A stretch of DNA of 64,000 nucleotides, taken from Himantopus leucocephalus (taxonomy: Eukaryota; Chordata; Aves; Charadriiformes; Recurvirostridae). The notes beneath the pieces were generated by a model. It did no database searches, had not been told where the DNA came from, and saw only the letters and a program-made list of their open reading frames with translations. Both the position numbers and the translations under genes were made by a program. Below, piece by piece: positions 33,814 through 47,690 of this stretch. Every line of letters begins with the position of its first letter. Position 1 is the stretch's first letter. The stretch lies in assembly GCA_003993805.1 (NCBI GenBank), contig RSEF01000031.1:56024443-56088442 (forward strand). The letters are read 5' to 3'.

Positions 33814-36800
33814 CTGGAAATATAAAGCAAAGAGATTTGAAACAAATTTAGATACAGATATAAACAAGTTCAACATATACACTGCCAAGGTAACCATTTA
33901 ATAGTGTATTTTGAGCTTTTTGTTAAGGTTACATGTAAGAGAAACGCAATTTTTTAAAACTCTAATTACTTGCTGAGATGGCAATGGCAAAACAAACAGA
34001 TGAAATTCAGCTTACAAATGTCAAGGCTTCAGCTATTTTATTACAACTTTTAGGACCCTGAGAATGACCATTTCACCCACAATTTCCACATGGAGAGCTA
34101 GGGAGGCGGAACAAATGCAGAAAATGTGCAAAGGATCTGCTTTTCTGCTACTGCATGGGACGATGCTCTGTTAACCGCTCTTTACTTTTGCCCTGGAGCT
34201 AAGCATATGTCTGTTGTCCACCAGTTTGGCATAGAGGCTTATGAAGAATCATACTGAGTTGCCTCAAAGATCCATGGCCCAGAGATGCAAGTCTCTCCCA
34301 AACAGTAGAGCAGAAGAAAACAAAGGCAAATGCAGAAAATCCTTGCATAATACATGAATCCAGGTATTCAGGGACTTGCAAATCCCTGGCCTTCCCCTGT
34401 ACGTATGTTATGGTTACATTTGCTACAACTGCATGCAAATAGAAGCACTAATCATCCACCGATATATGTGTGCTAAGGTGTGGGTTAGTCCTCAAATAGC
34501 TGTACACCACAGAATCCTACCTGAAAACGTCACGCCTGAATCAGACATCCATTGCATTGAGTAACATGCTACTCTGCACCAATCAGTCCTACTTAGCACC
34601 CCTTCGACTGTCCTCATCAACACAGGTTATTTAAATATACCTTGCATATGCCAAGAGCCCATGTTCACTGTTTCTCCTCCCTCTCCAAGACACCATTCTG
34701 ATAAAGACAGCTCTGTGCTTATGCCTGGGAAGGCAAGGTATCTTGAGTTTCCAAAGACAGTGGCATTTGCAACAGCTTCCTACCCCTATAGGAATTAATT
34801 TTATATGTATAAGCTAAATCCATGAAAAATCTTTGAATCCTGCACAGCCAGCTTTACTTTTGTGAGCTTCAGAAGAAGAATTATTAATCACAGATATGGG
34901 AGTTCTCAGTGACATGATACTCCAGGTCAGTATCACTAGGTGCTTTGAAAACTCTAAATCTTGGCACAGTATGCCATAGGGAATTGGTGCAGGAAGGAGG
35001 GAGCAGACTTGGTGTGCTTGTATTGTAGGATTTGGGACTGGCTGGAGTTTCGTAAGGGTTGATGGCTTCATGCCCAGGTATATTCCACTGGTGTGATCCT
35101 GACAGAAGGTGAAAAATTTGTATATTTGAAGGCCAACACATCAGCCATTAGGATGGGAAGAACTAGACAGATGTGATGGAAAGTGTTACTCTCAAATGCT
35201 GCCATATGAAGGGTTAGTGAAATGAAGCATGCAAAAGCAATCTTAATTTTCAGACTAATTCAAGCATTTGCCTTCAATTGCTCCACATTGTAGAGCCAAA
35301 TTAAATTTGGTTTCAAACCGACTCAGAACAAAGTTTTCCAGAACTCCTACCTAGAAATCTCTAGAGAGCAGAAGTTTTTATAGAACCGTGCAATCTTCAA
35401 AATGCAAGGAGCTTCCTAAGACCCCAGCTACTGCATGACTCAGAGCCTCTCACACTCCAAGTTTGTCAAAGCCCTTGGAGGCTCAGAGCTCTCACTACAA
35501 TGTTTCCTGCTGTGGACCTGGGGAATGGTTTTCATTTTGAGGTGGAGCCCCCCGTGACCCTGGGGAATCAGCATAAGCCCAGTGAATGCCGAGTCTGTCA
35601 CTTCCTAAGAGCTCTCCAGTATTCAGAAGGGTTTCCTCACCACTCTATCCATCACTCCAGTTCTGCAAACCACTTTAAATTCAATGTACTGGTATATTCA
35701 GATTATGATAATTACTTTCTCTGGAAGACTAACTAGCATTCTCTGTGAACTCTTCCAAAACGCTTTCCTTCAGGTCTGAATAAATTGTGTCCAAGCATTT
35801 TTTTTTTCCTTTTGGGATGCAGTGACATCTAGACAGATATGTGTCTCATCAGAAGTCACTTGGACTAACTGTGAAACAAACCTGCCAGAATCGGACCCTT
35901 AACCAATGACCTCTGGTGAGCAGGATCAGATCACTCCATGCTGTTCTGACTGCTAGCAATCAATTTATTTGCACCCTAATTTTTTTTTAAATGTAGGTAG
36001 CATACCCCAACACAGTGTGATGCTCAAGTTTACTATCGAAGGCATGTTTTTCTTTTACCTTTCTAGGTCTATCTAGAGCATTAAGTCTCCAGTGAGAACC
36101 TACGTAAATCACACAGTGTGGAGCCACACACTGATCATTTTAATTAATCCTGTAAGGTCTCATCAGCAAATAAATTAGGCTGTGAAGACCTCTGTACCAC
36201 CAGAGCCTATTTCAGGTACTGGAAGTTTTTTTAGAGCATATCCTCATATGCCATATAGGCATATAACACTAGGCAAAAGACTAAAAGATTTCTGAGACTC
36301 CACATTTGTTGACTTTGAGGTTTCACCTAATCCAGCATTTTCTGATTTTGAAAAGTACGCCTGACAGTCCTTAAGCAATATCAACACCAATTTTATCCTC
36401 ACTGGCTAAAATAACTGTTTTCAACACTATGCATCTATAAGCCAAATCACTGTCGAGTTTTAACATTACACAGCTAGAACTATTAAGCTTCTGTGTTCTT
36501 GGAACAACATGGTCCTCACTGAATCTCCAAAAGCTGTAATACTGCGCCTGTGAATAAACCCAAATACACTTGCAAAGTGGAAGCATTAGGTTCTTTACAT
36601 GAAGTTCATAAGCAACTTAATTTTAAGACTTAATGATTCCTATTTGTATGGCAATTATTCACTGAATGCCAACAGCTTGCTTTGTGCTGTTAAATTATTT
36701 TGAATCTTGGATTCTCACTGAAGCTGCATTACCATATCCTGATGCATAACTGAGTTAATTTCTTTAAATTGCAGTGAGTTGTATAGTCTTCTCTTGCCAA

Positions 36801-36979
36801 AAAGCCTGTAAGTAAGGCATTCTTCTTGAAAGTTTATTCTTCTGTTGGATCACTTTTTGAAGTCTTGCCTTTTGGTAAACTTAAACTCCATTAACACATG
36901 TGGAGAACTGCTGACTATAAGAGATCATTTCATATTTCCTGACATTTAGTTCAAGCCCTTCATAAATTGAGACAGAAGA

Positions 36980-37061
36980 CCAGATCCACAGCTGGTGTGA
37001 ATCACTGGAGCACTAATAATGTCAGTGGAGCTCTGCTGACTTACACCAGCTGAGATTCTGG
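36980..37061. repeat. Palindromic amniote repeat (hairpin-forming)
   Basis: The left arm CCAGATCCACAGCTGGTGTG and the right arm CACCAGCTGAGATTCTGG are near-perfect inverted copies around a degraded TGGAGC/GCTGACTT centre. The RNA could fold into a long hairpin. The sequence belongs to a repeat family common in amniote introns (CAGCTGGTGTAAATCAG type). It lies in the XRCC4 intron. Confidence 0.75.
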
Positions 37062-40000
37062 CCCAAGATTTGGAAGAAAGTGGTTACATTACTTGATATT
37101 TCTTTCCACAGCTGAGTAAGAGCCATAAGAAACAGAAGGCACACAACACTTTAGTACTTAACTAAACAGCACAGAAACTCAAAGCCATGCAGGGTGATGG
37201 CTTGGCACAGCTTGGGAGAAAACGCAACGCTTTCTTTTGCAGTAGGACAGATGGACCACTCCCAATTCTTTCTTGTGGTGAATTAATCCTGAGGTTCACA
37301 CAGACCCCAGAGAAGACCTGCACAACACCGTCCCTGCTGCAACAGATGGCCAGTTCCACGAGATAATGTTTGTGAAGCAGTACGAAGTAGAAAATAATCT
37401 CCTAAGGTGACTGCTACAAATGACATGATTAAAAAGAGCTTCCTAGTGGCGAAAAGATCAAACAAGTTGTAGCTGTGCTGAAGGAAAATCAGGTCAGAGG
37501 CTGCGACATCAGCACAACGGCTCATCTTCAATACTTCTTGCTGGAAAGATGAAAGGTTCTCACACTTAGCTATGCTTGAATAGCCAGCCCAGCACGTTGT
37601 GGTTATGATTTTACTCAAGTTTTTGTTCTTGAGCAACTCTCATGGGATTTGAAAAGAGAAATACCCTTGTAAATTAACCTAGCTATACAAGTTTCCCAAG
37701 AAACTTAGGTAATCTAGGAGGCACACTGGTGTCCTTGGACCATTACATTATTTTCCTCATTTCTTAGTAATTAAAATAATCAGTTCCAAACCAAAAGCTG
37801 GCATTTTACTAAGAGAGGAGATTTCAGTCCTCCCAGAAGATGTGTAGCAGTGTTTTAGGAAAAGGCTGAATTTCTCGGTGTGTATGTCTTTCCTTAGCTT
37901 GGTTTAACGGTTCATTTTTGTCATTAATCTGAAAAAAAATGAAGGATTAATACCATGAGTAGACATTAACAAAGGATATAATCTGATATATACTTTCTTC
38001 AGTATCATAAAAATAGATGGCAGCAGCAGCTCATAAACAGAGAATCGGTAGTCGTTACAGCATTAACACAGGAACGAAGGTGAGGCACCTCAAACGCTAA
38101 CGAACCCTTGCATTGCGACTGACAGGGCAAAAGCTCAGAGCAACATTTGTGCTCCAGAGATGGTACTTGTAGTCCACCCTGAGGGAAAAACTTGGATTCT
38201 TTGAATCATCTGCTGTCTTGGCTGCATAAACATCATTTTCACAGAAAGGCCTCAGACGAAAGGTACTCATCAGCCATCGTCATTAAGGAGGGATTATGAA
38301 AGGAGCTTTGAGCAAAGCTCATGGCTATATGAAAAACCTTGGCCTTGAATAACCGATGCCCTGTGGTGTGAGCTCTTGGGAGACATCATATTGACTGCCT
38401 ATGGCTACTGGCCAAAAAGAGGAAAGTTCACCCATGAAAAGAAAAAGAAATGGTATAATGGAGGAGGGGGAAAAGCCTCGTACATGAATAGATGCATCAA
38501 GAACACTATCTGCAGACAGACCTCTTTAAAGTTGGATATTAAAAATGTAAGTAGACTAAATTGAAACTACATGTGATTAAAAATGTGAGGGTATTCCCCT
38601 TTACAGAAATGCTACAATGGCTATTATATAAGGTAAATTATAAAGGTATTTTTCTTTTCAATTCAATTTAAAATGGAAAATGAAACTCAATAATTTGGTT
38701 TAGGTTTTGGCAGTATTATGAGTCTTCAGCTTCCAGATATAGTCTACTCTGGCATTTATTCCCAGAAATATTATGAAAAAAAATCCACATATTTCTAATT
38801 GATCTTGCAAAATGTAAATCTCAGCAAGTCATGATGAAATTGCTGGATACAATCACCTTGGTGATCTGAAATTACAGTTATTGGACTTTTCCCTAAGTTG
38901 TGTTAGTGAAGAAACTGAATTTTTTTCTGCCAATTTCAATCATCTGGAGAGAGAGGTGGTGTCAGAGATCATCAGAGCCCAAGCTGTACCTGGCCCCAAC
39001 ACAAAATTCACAGAGGTTAGAGAAAAATACTCAAGAAATAGCTGAAAAGAATGATTCCTAGCTGAAGGGATACTGTCTCCATCCCTTTCAGAGAACCTTC
39101 CATGTGTGGTATTTTCCTGCACTCAGTGTATTAAGCAAATGGTCTAGTCTCAGTTAAGGTCAGCAGACAGATAGCAATAACAATAAGCTTGTTCAATTAC
39201 ACAGTTAATGAAGAATATTTTCAATGCAGCAACCACAAATTTAATGTTCAGCCAGGGAATCAATGTTCCTTAATATGCTTCCACCTCTGGCTGAAAGCCA
39301 AGCTGCAACAGCACCTGCATCCATCCCAACCACTGTGCAGTAAGATAAATCTGGAATTCCCTCAATAAACAAGACTTAAAGCAAAACTTCAAAAAACAGG
39401 ACAATTGCTAAACACTGTCTTAAGCTCTTGCAAGCACCACTCTGTTCCCTAGAACTAGAAACTATCAAATGGGGAATAATTTTGATTTATGTTTATACAA
39501 GTTTCTTTTTTCTTTACATACCCCTGGAATCCTTCAGAGGGAGAAAAGTGAACTGGGAATCCCTTAAAGATCACAGAAATTGATATAGTGATTGCAGCAA
39601 GAACAAACTGGCAAGCAAATCTGCTATACTGAGAGGATCCTCATATATCTCTTACTGATATAACTTTTAATATTGATGTAAATTCCAATGACTGGGCTAG
39701 ATCAGTTCTCCACATTATTAATCATCCACACGACTTATTTAGTCCTACAAAACAGATGGTGTAAAGATCCTCAGAAAACCATATGTAATGTCTAAAATGG
39801 CTGCACAGACAACACGTCATGTAAATGAACAACGCTGACAGTACTTTTTTAGGGACTTATATCTGTTCAGTTGCAAATTCCCAATTAACTTGCAGGTCCT
39901 TATTTAAAAAGAACATTCTGGTTTAGTAATATAAATACAGTCTTGGACCTTTTCATCTGATCAAACGCACTTGCAGATGCTTACTAACAAAATCTACTTA

Positions 40001-40802
40001 AAAATGTAATAATAGATGTCACTTACAAGGAAAAGTCTAAACCATGTTTGTTTTACACAAGTGGCACACATTTCTGTGGCTCATTTCCACTTAAACTCCT
40101 TCTTGCTTAAATAAACTAGACCGCATTCACTTTGAGGAACATACTAGCACCACTGCCTTCACTGGGAAAAAAAAAGACAAATCTCTTAATCATAACTACA
40201 AGAGTATATAGTAAAGGAGAACTTTGTTTGTTTAGGAATTTTGTCAAGGTCTTTCATAAATCCAGTACATTGCAAATTTATTGGCAAATGCTAGAAGCCA
40301 TTTCTCATAGTTGCTAAGCACTATTTATCTCATATACATTTATGTAACACCAGCACCGGCTAAACTGTGTCATAACCCTTTTCCAGGCTGTCAAACCCTG
40401 GAGCTGCTGTCTCTCCCTAACCCTTTCTTATCCCCTCAGGGTGATCACAAACGGTAGCCAGAGACCTAAGGGGGCAAATAAAAATCCCTGAACCAATTTC
40501 TCACATAGGAAATGTGCGTCCTCATGCTCCTCTGCCTGTTGTCCCCAAGGACAGAAGGGGTCGAGATGGCTGTGGCAGCCGTCACACAGTGGTGGAGAGT
40601 GGAGGGACGGGTTCTCCATATGAACCTGAAGCCTGCAGGTGGCAGCTACAACTGCAAAACCATGTTGAATCAAATCACAAAAATAAGAGCATTTAACTGG
40701 AGGAAAATCCAGCAACCCTAAAACCTAGATCGTGCTTCAGATGTTCCACGTCTTTTTCACTCCTTTCCAGAACTGAGGCTCTGAGTAGCTGTTTAAATCC
40801 TA

Positions 40803-40913
40803 ATGACTTCAACAGGAGCTAAGCACTTGTTTAAAGTTAAGCACTTGCTTAAAGTTAAGCCCTTGCTTAAAGTTAAGCACGTGCCTACACAGCCTCCTGA
40901 ACTACGGCCTCAG
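40803..40913. repeat. Palindromic amniote repeat with internal 18-bp tandem expansion
   Basis: After ATGACTTCAACAGGAG, the centre of the palindromic family, the unit TAAGCACTTGTTTAAAGT is repeated about 3.8 times at an 18-bp period: 40820-40837, 40838-40855, 40856-40873, and a partial fourth at 40874-40888. The block ends in a diverged terminal arm, CCTCCTGAACTACGGCCTC. The units differ by one or two bases each. A single unit is part of the family consensus, so the array looks like a later expansion. Confidence 0.7.
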
Positions 40914-41761
40914 CTTGCAGCTCTCTGGGGTCCACCCTTTGCATTGATTGCTACAAAATGAAACTCATAACTTCACAAAGTAATAAAATTAAAATTATTC
41001 TTCAAGAAAAATGGATTAGTCCAGTGTTCACATGATGAAAAGTTTCCTCTTAATACTAGACTAGAGTACACTGATATCTTTACTAAATTACTAGGTATAG
41101 CTAAAAACATCCTCTGCTCAGAAGGATGTAGGAGAATCCATGGACAAAATCCCCAAAATCATCTTTTAAAAACTCCTATGACTGAATTAAGCAAATTCTT
41201 TCTTCCTGCTGAACAACTTGTATACATACACTTGGGCACCAGCAGAAACCTATTACTGCCCAGATTACCTGTTATCCACAGATCTGCTCAGCAGGTTTTG
41301 GATCATTCACTTTAATCGGCTTATTGCAGAAAAGCACTTTGGATCAGTGCAGTATACGGATATGACTTATGTATGTATTTTCAAATGACAAAATGCACTT
41401 AGAGCAGCAGCGAGTTCCCAATAAACCTGGGAGCAGTGAATTGAATAAGCTGGGAGCAGGTTTCAATTTAAAGTTAAGGTAGAACAGATAAAGCACATCA
41501 AGCTTTTTTTTCCCCTTTAATAGGTCTCTAATAGGTCTCTATTGAATACGAAATTATTTTAGTACTGAGAATTGTGCTTCCCTTTCTTCTGTTTCTTCAC
41601 TCCCATTCAGCCTCTCGATGTTCCTCCCGCCCCCTCCCCAGCCGTAGATCTGAATTCATTCAAACTTTTCTGAAATAAGATCAAACCTTTAATATTTAAA
41701 GATCAAATACCTGCCTACAGTGACACCTGTGAGAGATGAAACATGTTCAAACAGCAGTACC

Positions 41762-41787
41762 AAAAAAAAAAAAAGGGGGGGGGGGGG
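41762..41787. repeat. A13-G13 homopurine tract
   Basis: Thirteen A followed directly by thirteen G. It is an unusual junction of two long homopolymers, prone to length error in assembly and able to form unusual structure. Confidence 0.85.
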
Positions 41788-43534
41788 ACGACAGCACAGC
41801 CAGCCCTTTGAAAACAAAAGGAAAAAAAGTAGGTACAGTTGGCTGAGACAGAACAGAGCTGGACACTGCAACAGCCAGTGTTTTCTGGTTAAAATTCAAG
41901 TTTTTCTCATCTGCATTTTCATCATACCTTACCCACCCTTAAGATGTCTCCTCACCCAGGGTAGAGAACAGATGATGGCTTTGTCCACCTAATGCCAACT
42001 CTGTTCCTTACTTTGGGGTGCATAAAGCAAACCACTGTGGGACAAAGAGCCCAGCTCTAACTCCTGAACTTCTTAACTCGTTGGTAATACATCTTTTTAC
42101 TGTGGTTAAGATGTTTTAACAATCTTCCCCTTAGGGAGGCCATCTATCAAAATGTCTATTCGGTGGAGTAGAAAAGCCACTTTGAAAACATATTTTCTAT
42201 TCTTATATGAAGCAGGAATCATCTACAGCTCCGGATGCTGTGAGACAGCCTGTATAGCTGACTTCAAAAGTCAATTTTTCTTCTCCAAACCCCCAAATGG
42301 TCTCCATCCATTCAAGCTCTGAGGGTCTGCCTAAGGAGCAATACCTGCGTAAGTACTTTACCAGGGACATTTAACAATAGACCAAATAGCCAAGTCATTA
42401 CTTGTTGGGTAAATGCTGCAAAAGGGTCTAGACCGTAAGATTTTTAAGAAAGGTTGTACTACCTCCAAAAACAACAAAACCCCAAGTAACCAAAAGGTTG
42501 GGACTGGCCCTGTGTGTTTCTTTCAGAAAATTTTTTATATAAAGCAGGTTTTTCTTCCTAATGAGCTTCTCTACTTTTTATTTCTATAAATGGTCAAATT
42601 CATGGAAAGATTCTTTAGCCCTTAAATTTCAGAGATTTCCTTTTCTGGCAGAACAGTTTGCATACATGTTGTACCAGGATCAAGGCACAGTCTCATGCAT
42701 GGACCTCCTCCAGCATTATGGTGATGAAGGTCAGAGACTTAACTGGTGCTAAACCATCACCAGTCACACCCCAGCTGGCTGTGACAGTGCCAGGATTACT
42801 GCAGATCTGTCCCCAAAGGTGGAAGGGAGAGGAGCCCAGAACAGCCACCAGTCAAGACCTGACTCTGCAGTAGCAGGCCACCCATCTTGGTTTTGAGATA
42901 GGAACCCAGACAACCAATGGACAGTAGTTACAAGACAGGAATTAATGAGATGGCGAGCTGAAAGACAGCAACGACACTGTATTTTAAATGGAATTTTCCA
43001 ATTACGACCTTTCCACAAATATAGGCACAATTTCAGGGAAGCCATGCACCCCAAGTCCCTCTGCCAGATGTTTCTTCTCAGGATCCAGTCTTCCAGAGAC
43101 ACTTAGTCAATCAGGAACTTAAGAGCAGGGTCTTGGATGGACCTCAGGCTCATCAGGCGAGACTACGAGGCTCATCAATACCACTAACCAGATGCACAAA
43201 AGCAACCCCGAGAACGTGCAATACTGGTGTCAGACAGCCAAGCTCCTTCGGGCTGCTGTGCCCCTGTGCTCACCACCCTGACTTGGAGAGATCACCCTAC
43301 ACGTTACACTCCAAGCCTGCTCAGCACCTGTCAATACTTGGCACTTGGCATGGACACCTGCATGTTTTATTTCACACACAGTGTAACTGAAAAAGATTCA
43401 GCAATTTTTGGTCACTGTGACCTGCATTGAGCTGAAATCAGTGCCTTCCGGCAACGAAGAAACAGGCCATGTCAGCCAATTTAAAACAGGTAATGAGAAA
43501 GATAATTTAACAGATGACTACAACGCAGGAACAG

Positions 43535-43665
43535 CTGTCCTGGGTCAGCCCAAGGTAGCCCAGAACCCCTTCTCCAACAGTGGCCAAGAGCAGATGCTCT
43601 TTGAAGAGTACAAAATGCTTTTTCAGTCTCCAACCATTTGCAGCTCAGAGGCTTCCTGAGCCAAG
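43535..43665 (-). mobile_element. Old CR1 LINE remnant
   Basis: The plus strand contains GTCCTGGGTCAGCCCAAGGT, CAACAGTGGCCAAGAGCAGA and CAGAGGCTTCCTGAGCC in the order found in the reverse complement of older CR1 3' regions, the same family as 22510-22960. It is diverged and non-coding. Confidence 0.65.
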
Positions 43666-45532
43666 GTTAATTTCTGTGTACTCAGTAATATTCAGTGCAT
43701 TTCTTTTTCACAAAATGGCCTTGTCTCCCAGTAAGCCCATGTAAACGTCTAATACTCCCAAAATCTTGAAGGAGCTCCACAGGAATAGGAAAAACACAAC
43801 AGAAAACACAGAATAGAATTAACAGGGAAAAAAAGGTCACAAAATTGATCAAATACCAATGTACAATAATTTTCTTTACAAAGCTGTTTCAGTTCCACAG
43901 ATTTTATCTTCAGTTGTGATATATTAGTAGAAACCTGAAGTACCTCCACCAAAGTCTTCTTGTACCAGTCTGGTTCAAATGAGCATTCAAACCACAAACT
44001 TGATGAAATTTTAATCCACAGAGAGCCTTGGTAGTTGTGCTAGTGCTGCACCACTGACAAATTTAGATAGTTTGCCTTTTTGTGAGTTTCAGCACCGTGT
44101 TCTAAAGGATTTTTTAATCTTACAAATGCATTAAGAGAAAAGGGAGCACCATACAGGCGGGCAACTGGGACTTTATTAGGAGAAGGCAGATGTCAATCAG
44201 AGTAGAATAATCATGGTGTACATGTGAAACAGATGCTGCCTCTGTAAAACAACCCAGTGTGCTATACTGAATCATGGAAAATGCAATTACACCTGCATCT
44301 TGGGTTATGGGTAACAGGTCCGCTTATTGGAAACTTGTCTGTTTTTATCCATGCTACAGTACTGGGAAACAGGAAAAGAGCAATGCACATTTTTCAAGCA
44401 CACCTCCTCGCCTGACGCCTCCAATTTTTCTTTCCAGAGAAAAAATAAGAATTGATAGTAGGTTTAGAGTCCAACATCGCAGGGAAGTCACTGTCTTCTG
44501 TTAATTAAGATTGTGACAGTTTTAACATTTTGAATCTTGTTTCTGTCTGAAACAGATATCTTTGGAAAAGAGCAAGAGGGAGAGAAAGTGAAAGAGCAAG
44601 ACAGAGAGGAGTTCCCATCTGAAACATAGCACTGTAACTGCCTAAGCCCTCGCATAAATTCTCCTGATCAGAACGAGCAGTTCAGCTAGTACAAATGGAT
44701 GCAAACAATTTAAAAGACCCAGTCATTTAAAAAGCCTTTTTTTTTTTTCTTTTTTAAGTACTATTATAAATAAAAATGGTGTTTGAAAAGCTTCCCAATA
44801 AATCTGGCAGACAGCAAGCATTTCTGGTATCATTAGGAAAAAAAGAAGAATTTTTCAGAATTCAGTCTGAAGCCTGGATTTTCAGTTCAAGCTTAGCTTA
44901 GCTCTCCTTTTAATAAAATCATCTTCTTTCAGAGCAAAGTTAGACTAAGTCATTGGCACTTTCTAAACGATTGCACATGGAAATACCACAGCTCTTCAGC
45001 TCTGAGAACTCATCTCAGGGGCGACGAGTTCCCGCTTTCACTTGTTCCAGCGCAGTGCAGGGTAAGCTGAAATTCCCTCCATGTCATTGCTGGCACGCAG
45101 CCCTCCTAATCCCCCAGCGAATCTTCCGAAGAGTTTTATTACTAACAATATGCAGCATAACAATTGACTGTATTGTACATACACATATATACTCTTGCCT
45201 GTTCTGGTCATAAAAGATGGGAGTTTCCCCACAGGCTTTTTTTTCACTTTGTGTAGGTTCTTTATACACAACACACCAACATCAGCCTCCCGAGACTTAG
45301 CAGGAGGTCAGTGGACTGTATTTTTAACCTATTTGCTTTTTTCCCCCAGACGTGTCTGGACTCACTAGCAGGACAGTAGTCCAAAGTATATGGCCATCTC
45401 GTTGCTTTTTATCTTTTAAAACTAATGGCAGAACAAAAAACCAACCAAACAAGACTGTCCTGGTTGTACGTGCTATTAGGTTTTGACACAAACCAGAAGC
45501 AAGGAAACAAACCCAAAGCACATCCTACTTAC

Positions 45533-45624
45533 CGGTTAGGTTTCGATGGTGATATTTGTGTGTTCGCTTTGTATTGCTTCTGCATTGTTCTGTCAGGTAC
45601 ATAGCATTCATAGCAAATGTTTGT
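45533..45624 (-). other. Exon-like segment in the XRCC4 intron (unproven)
   Basis: On the minus strand, TTTACGTTGAG is followed by 92 bases and a consensus donor (CCG then GTAAGT; GT at 45531-45532). Two frames are open. One ends in phase 2, the same phase as the XRCC4 last intron. However, 92 is not a multiple of three, so as a cassette between XRCC4 exons it would shift the frame. The translation does not match XRCC4 exon 7. It is probably a cryptic exon, an exon of another transcript, or chance. Confidence 0.2.
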
Positions 45625-46732
45625 CTCAACGTAAAGCACACAACAGAATCAATACAGAAATTAATAGCTGCTGATATATTGATTCTATTCACATTTTTAA
45701 AACAATGAGAACATTTAAAAGAAACATTATTGAAATAATAAAATAATTTATATTGATCCCTGCAAAAGTCATGATACAAGATAGATATTTGGAACAAAGC
45801 AGCAACCTGAGAAAGGCTGTTTAACTGTGTGGCTGTTTAATAACCAACATAGCTTTTAAAATAATTTATCGACCAGCTTTCCACCAGCTGCTATGAGAAA
45901 AGGAATCCATTCTACCTTTTCATACTCGGTATTGCTAATTGTAATAAGATATTCAGGCAACAGTAATAAAAGCTCATTCTAAATCTGGTGGGAACCGATG
46001 AAAGCAATTATGGTGAGGGCTTGGTACTGTCAAACTGTCAAGTTTCAAGCTTAATGTAATTCTTTAGAGTTTACGCTTTCTCTATTCTAGAAGAAAAAAG
46101 ACTGCAAGCCATTTTCTGTTGAAAATGCAATGAGACCAAGGAAACAGGCCATTTAACTGCAGAACACTGAAACACTAGATAAAGCACCAATAAAATTATA
46201 TGCCATGTCACAGCAATTCTTCAGGAAGGGACCTGTCTTGCACTTTTGGATATTACTAGCAAAAAAATATGACAAGGGCCTTGAGGCCCTTGGTGGGGTG
46301 GGGTGCAAGAAAATTCAGAGGTCTAGGAAGGGTGTTCTTTTAAATTTTATCAATTGTTTCTGTTTTTCTAGGCTGGAGACATGTTCCATTGTGGAGGAAA
46401 CAATGAAATAATATAAAATACTAATGAGTCATTAGGTTTTGCCTGAATACTGCCATTTATCAGCAGAACATATTTTGCCTAAAGTTTTTCTTACAGTTGC
46501 TTGCAAAACTAGCACTCATGCTAATGCCCTACACACACTTCCAAGTCACACAAGCTTTGTGGTTATAAAAAACACTGAACTGCCAAAACAAGGTGTATTC
46601 TACATCCTATCTGTATGAAAGTCAAGTATTCCATGGATGGTGGCACTGACAATATGGGACCTAGTGTGTGCTTCCTCTAATGCCCAGTGGAGTTAGCTCC
46701 ACAGCGCTGAGAGAAAAGTGTCACTGGGTCTA

Positions 46733-46880
46733 CAGAACCATAGGATATCTCAAGTTGGAAGGGACCCATAAGGATGATTGAGTCCAACTCCCTGCTCCTC
46801 GCAGGACAACCTAAAACTAAACCATATGACTGAGTGTTGTCCAGACGCCCCTTGAACTCTATACCTCAACTCAGTCTTCA
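46733..46880 (-). mobile_element. CR1 LINE 3' end fragment
   Basis: The plus strand reads GAACCATAGGATATCTCAAG, then TTGGAAGGGACCCATAAGGA and GAGTCCAACTCCCTGCTCC, then GTTGTCCAGACGCCCCTTGA. This is a CR1 3' end in reverse orientation, of a subfamily different from 15969-17515 (the 'GACCCATAAGGAT' type). It is non-coding, and its right end is approximate. Confidence 0.9.
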
Positions 46881-47673
46881 GCTCCTCAGCTGAAGCTCCC
46901 TGTGATGGTGAAAATCATCCTGAACGATAACTGGATGCACCAGGAGGCAGATCTGTCACAGAAGACAGATTACTTTACCCGTTTATTTCAAATATTCAAT
47001 GAAACAACTACTGTCAGTCAATAGTGAACCTGAACTGGAGTTGAACTGCTTACAGAGCAGCCAGTGAGTAGACAGCAACAAATAAAGATGCATGAAGTCA
47101 AATTCAGTGGGATAAATACCCCCCTTTGATTTGTGTATTAACTCTACGCTGAGGGAAGTAAGATTTTCTGTTTCACTGTGGGGCGAGGCACATTAAAACT
47201 TGGTGAAAGAGAGTACAGCACAGGGACACATAAGGGAGCTAGATAATGTGACAGAGATATGGCAGAGACGCATAAACTAGGCAGGAACGACTGCAGAAGG
47301 AAATCCCAGTTCTGGATCTAGAACTGTTAAAGAGCCATCTAGACCCTCTATGTTACATCTGCTTGCCTCCAGCAAAGAGGAGGTGTGGCCAAACTATAAA
47401 TAAATCAGCATGGTATATGAAGAACAACTAAGACTTTGATAAAACTAGTATTAATGGCTTTGGCTAGTGACAATTGCTGAATTTAAAAAAAAAAATAATG
47501 AAACCTTTCCTCTGCTAGCCAAAAAAATGGCAACAACAACAAAGTAATGTGTTAATCTACAGCCTAGGAGACTGTTTGCAGAATGAATTAAAACAAAGTT
47601 GTCCCCAGGCACGAGGGGTAGAATGCAGTAAATGTAAAAGCAACTGATGGGCATAGTATCATTTGCTACTTAC

Positions 47674-47690
47674 AGATAAGATGCCTATAC
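47674..47690 (-). other. Possible 17-bp microexon with strong splice sites (unproven)
   Basis: On the minus strand CCCTTTCTGTAG (acceptor) and TCT followed by GTAAGTAG (donor) enclose only 17 bases. Its length would link the frames of the exon-like segments at 53825-53909 and 45533-45624. Such short exons are rare and good splice-site pairs occur by chance, so this is a weak call. Confidence 0.1.

Noticed and set aside
36990..37010. Possible miR-138 precursor (AGCTGGTGTG match)
   Set aside because: The match covers only part of the mature sequence and the hairpin is explained by a palindromic repeat family; kept only as a point to test with small-RNA data.
41690..41735. Strong acceptor-like TTTCATCTCTCACAG on the minus strand with a donor 16 bases on
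   Set aside because: It would give a 16-bp exon with no partner; a terminal exon using ATTAAA nearby is conceivable but unsupported.
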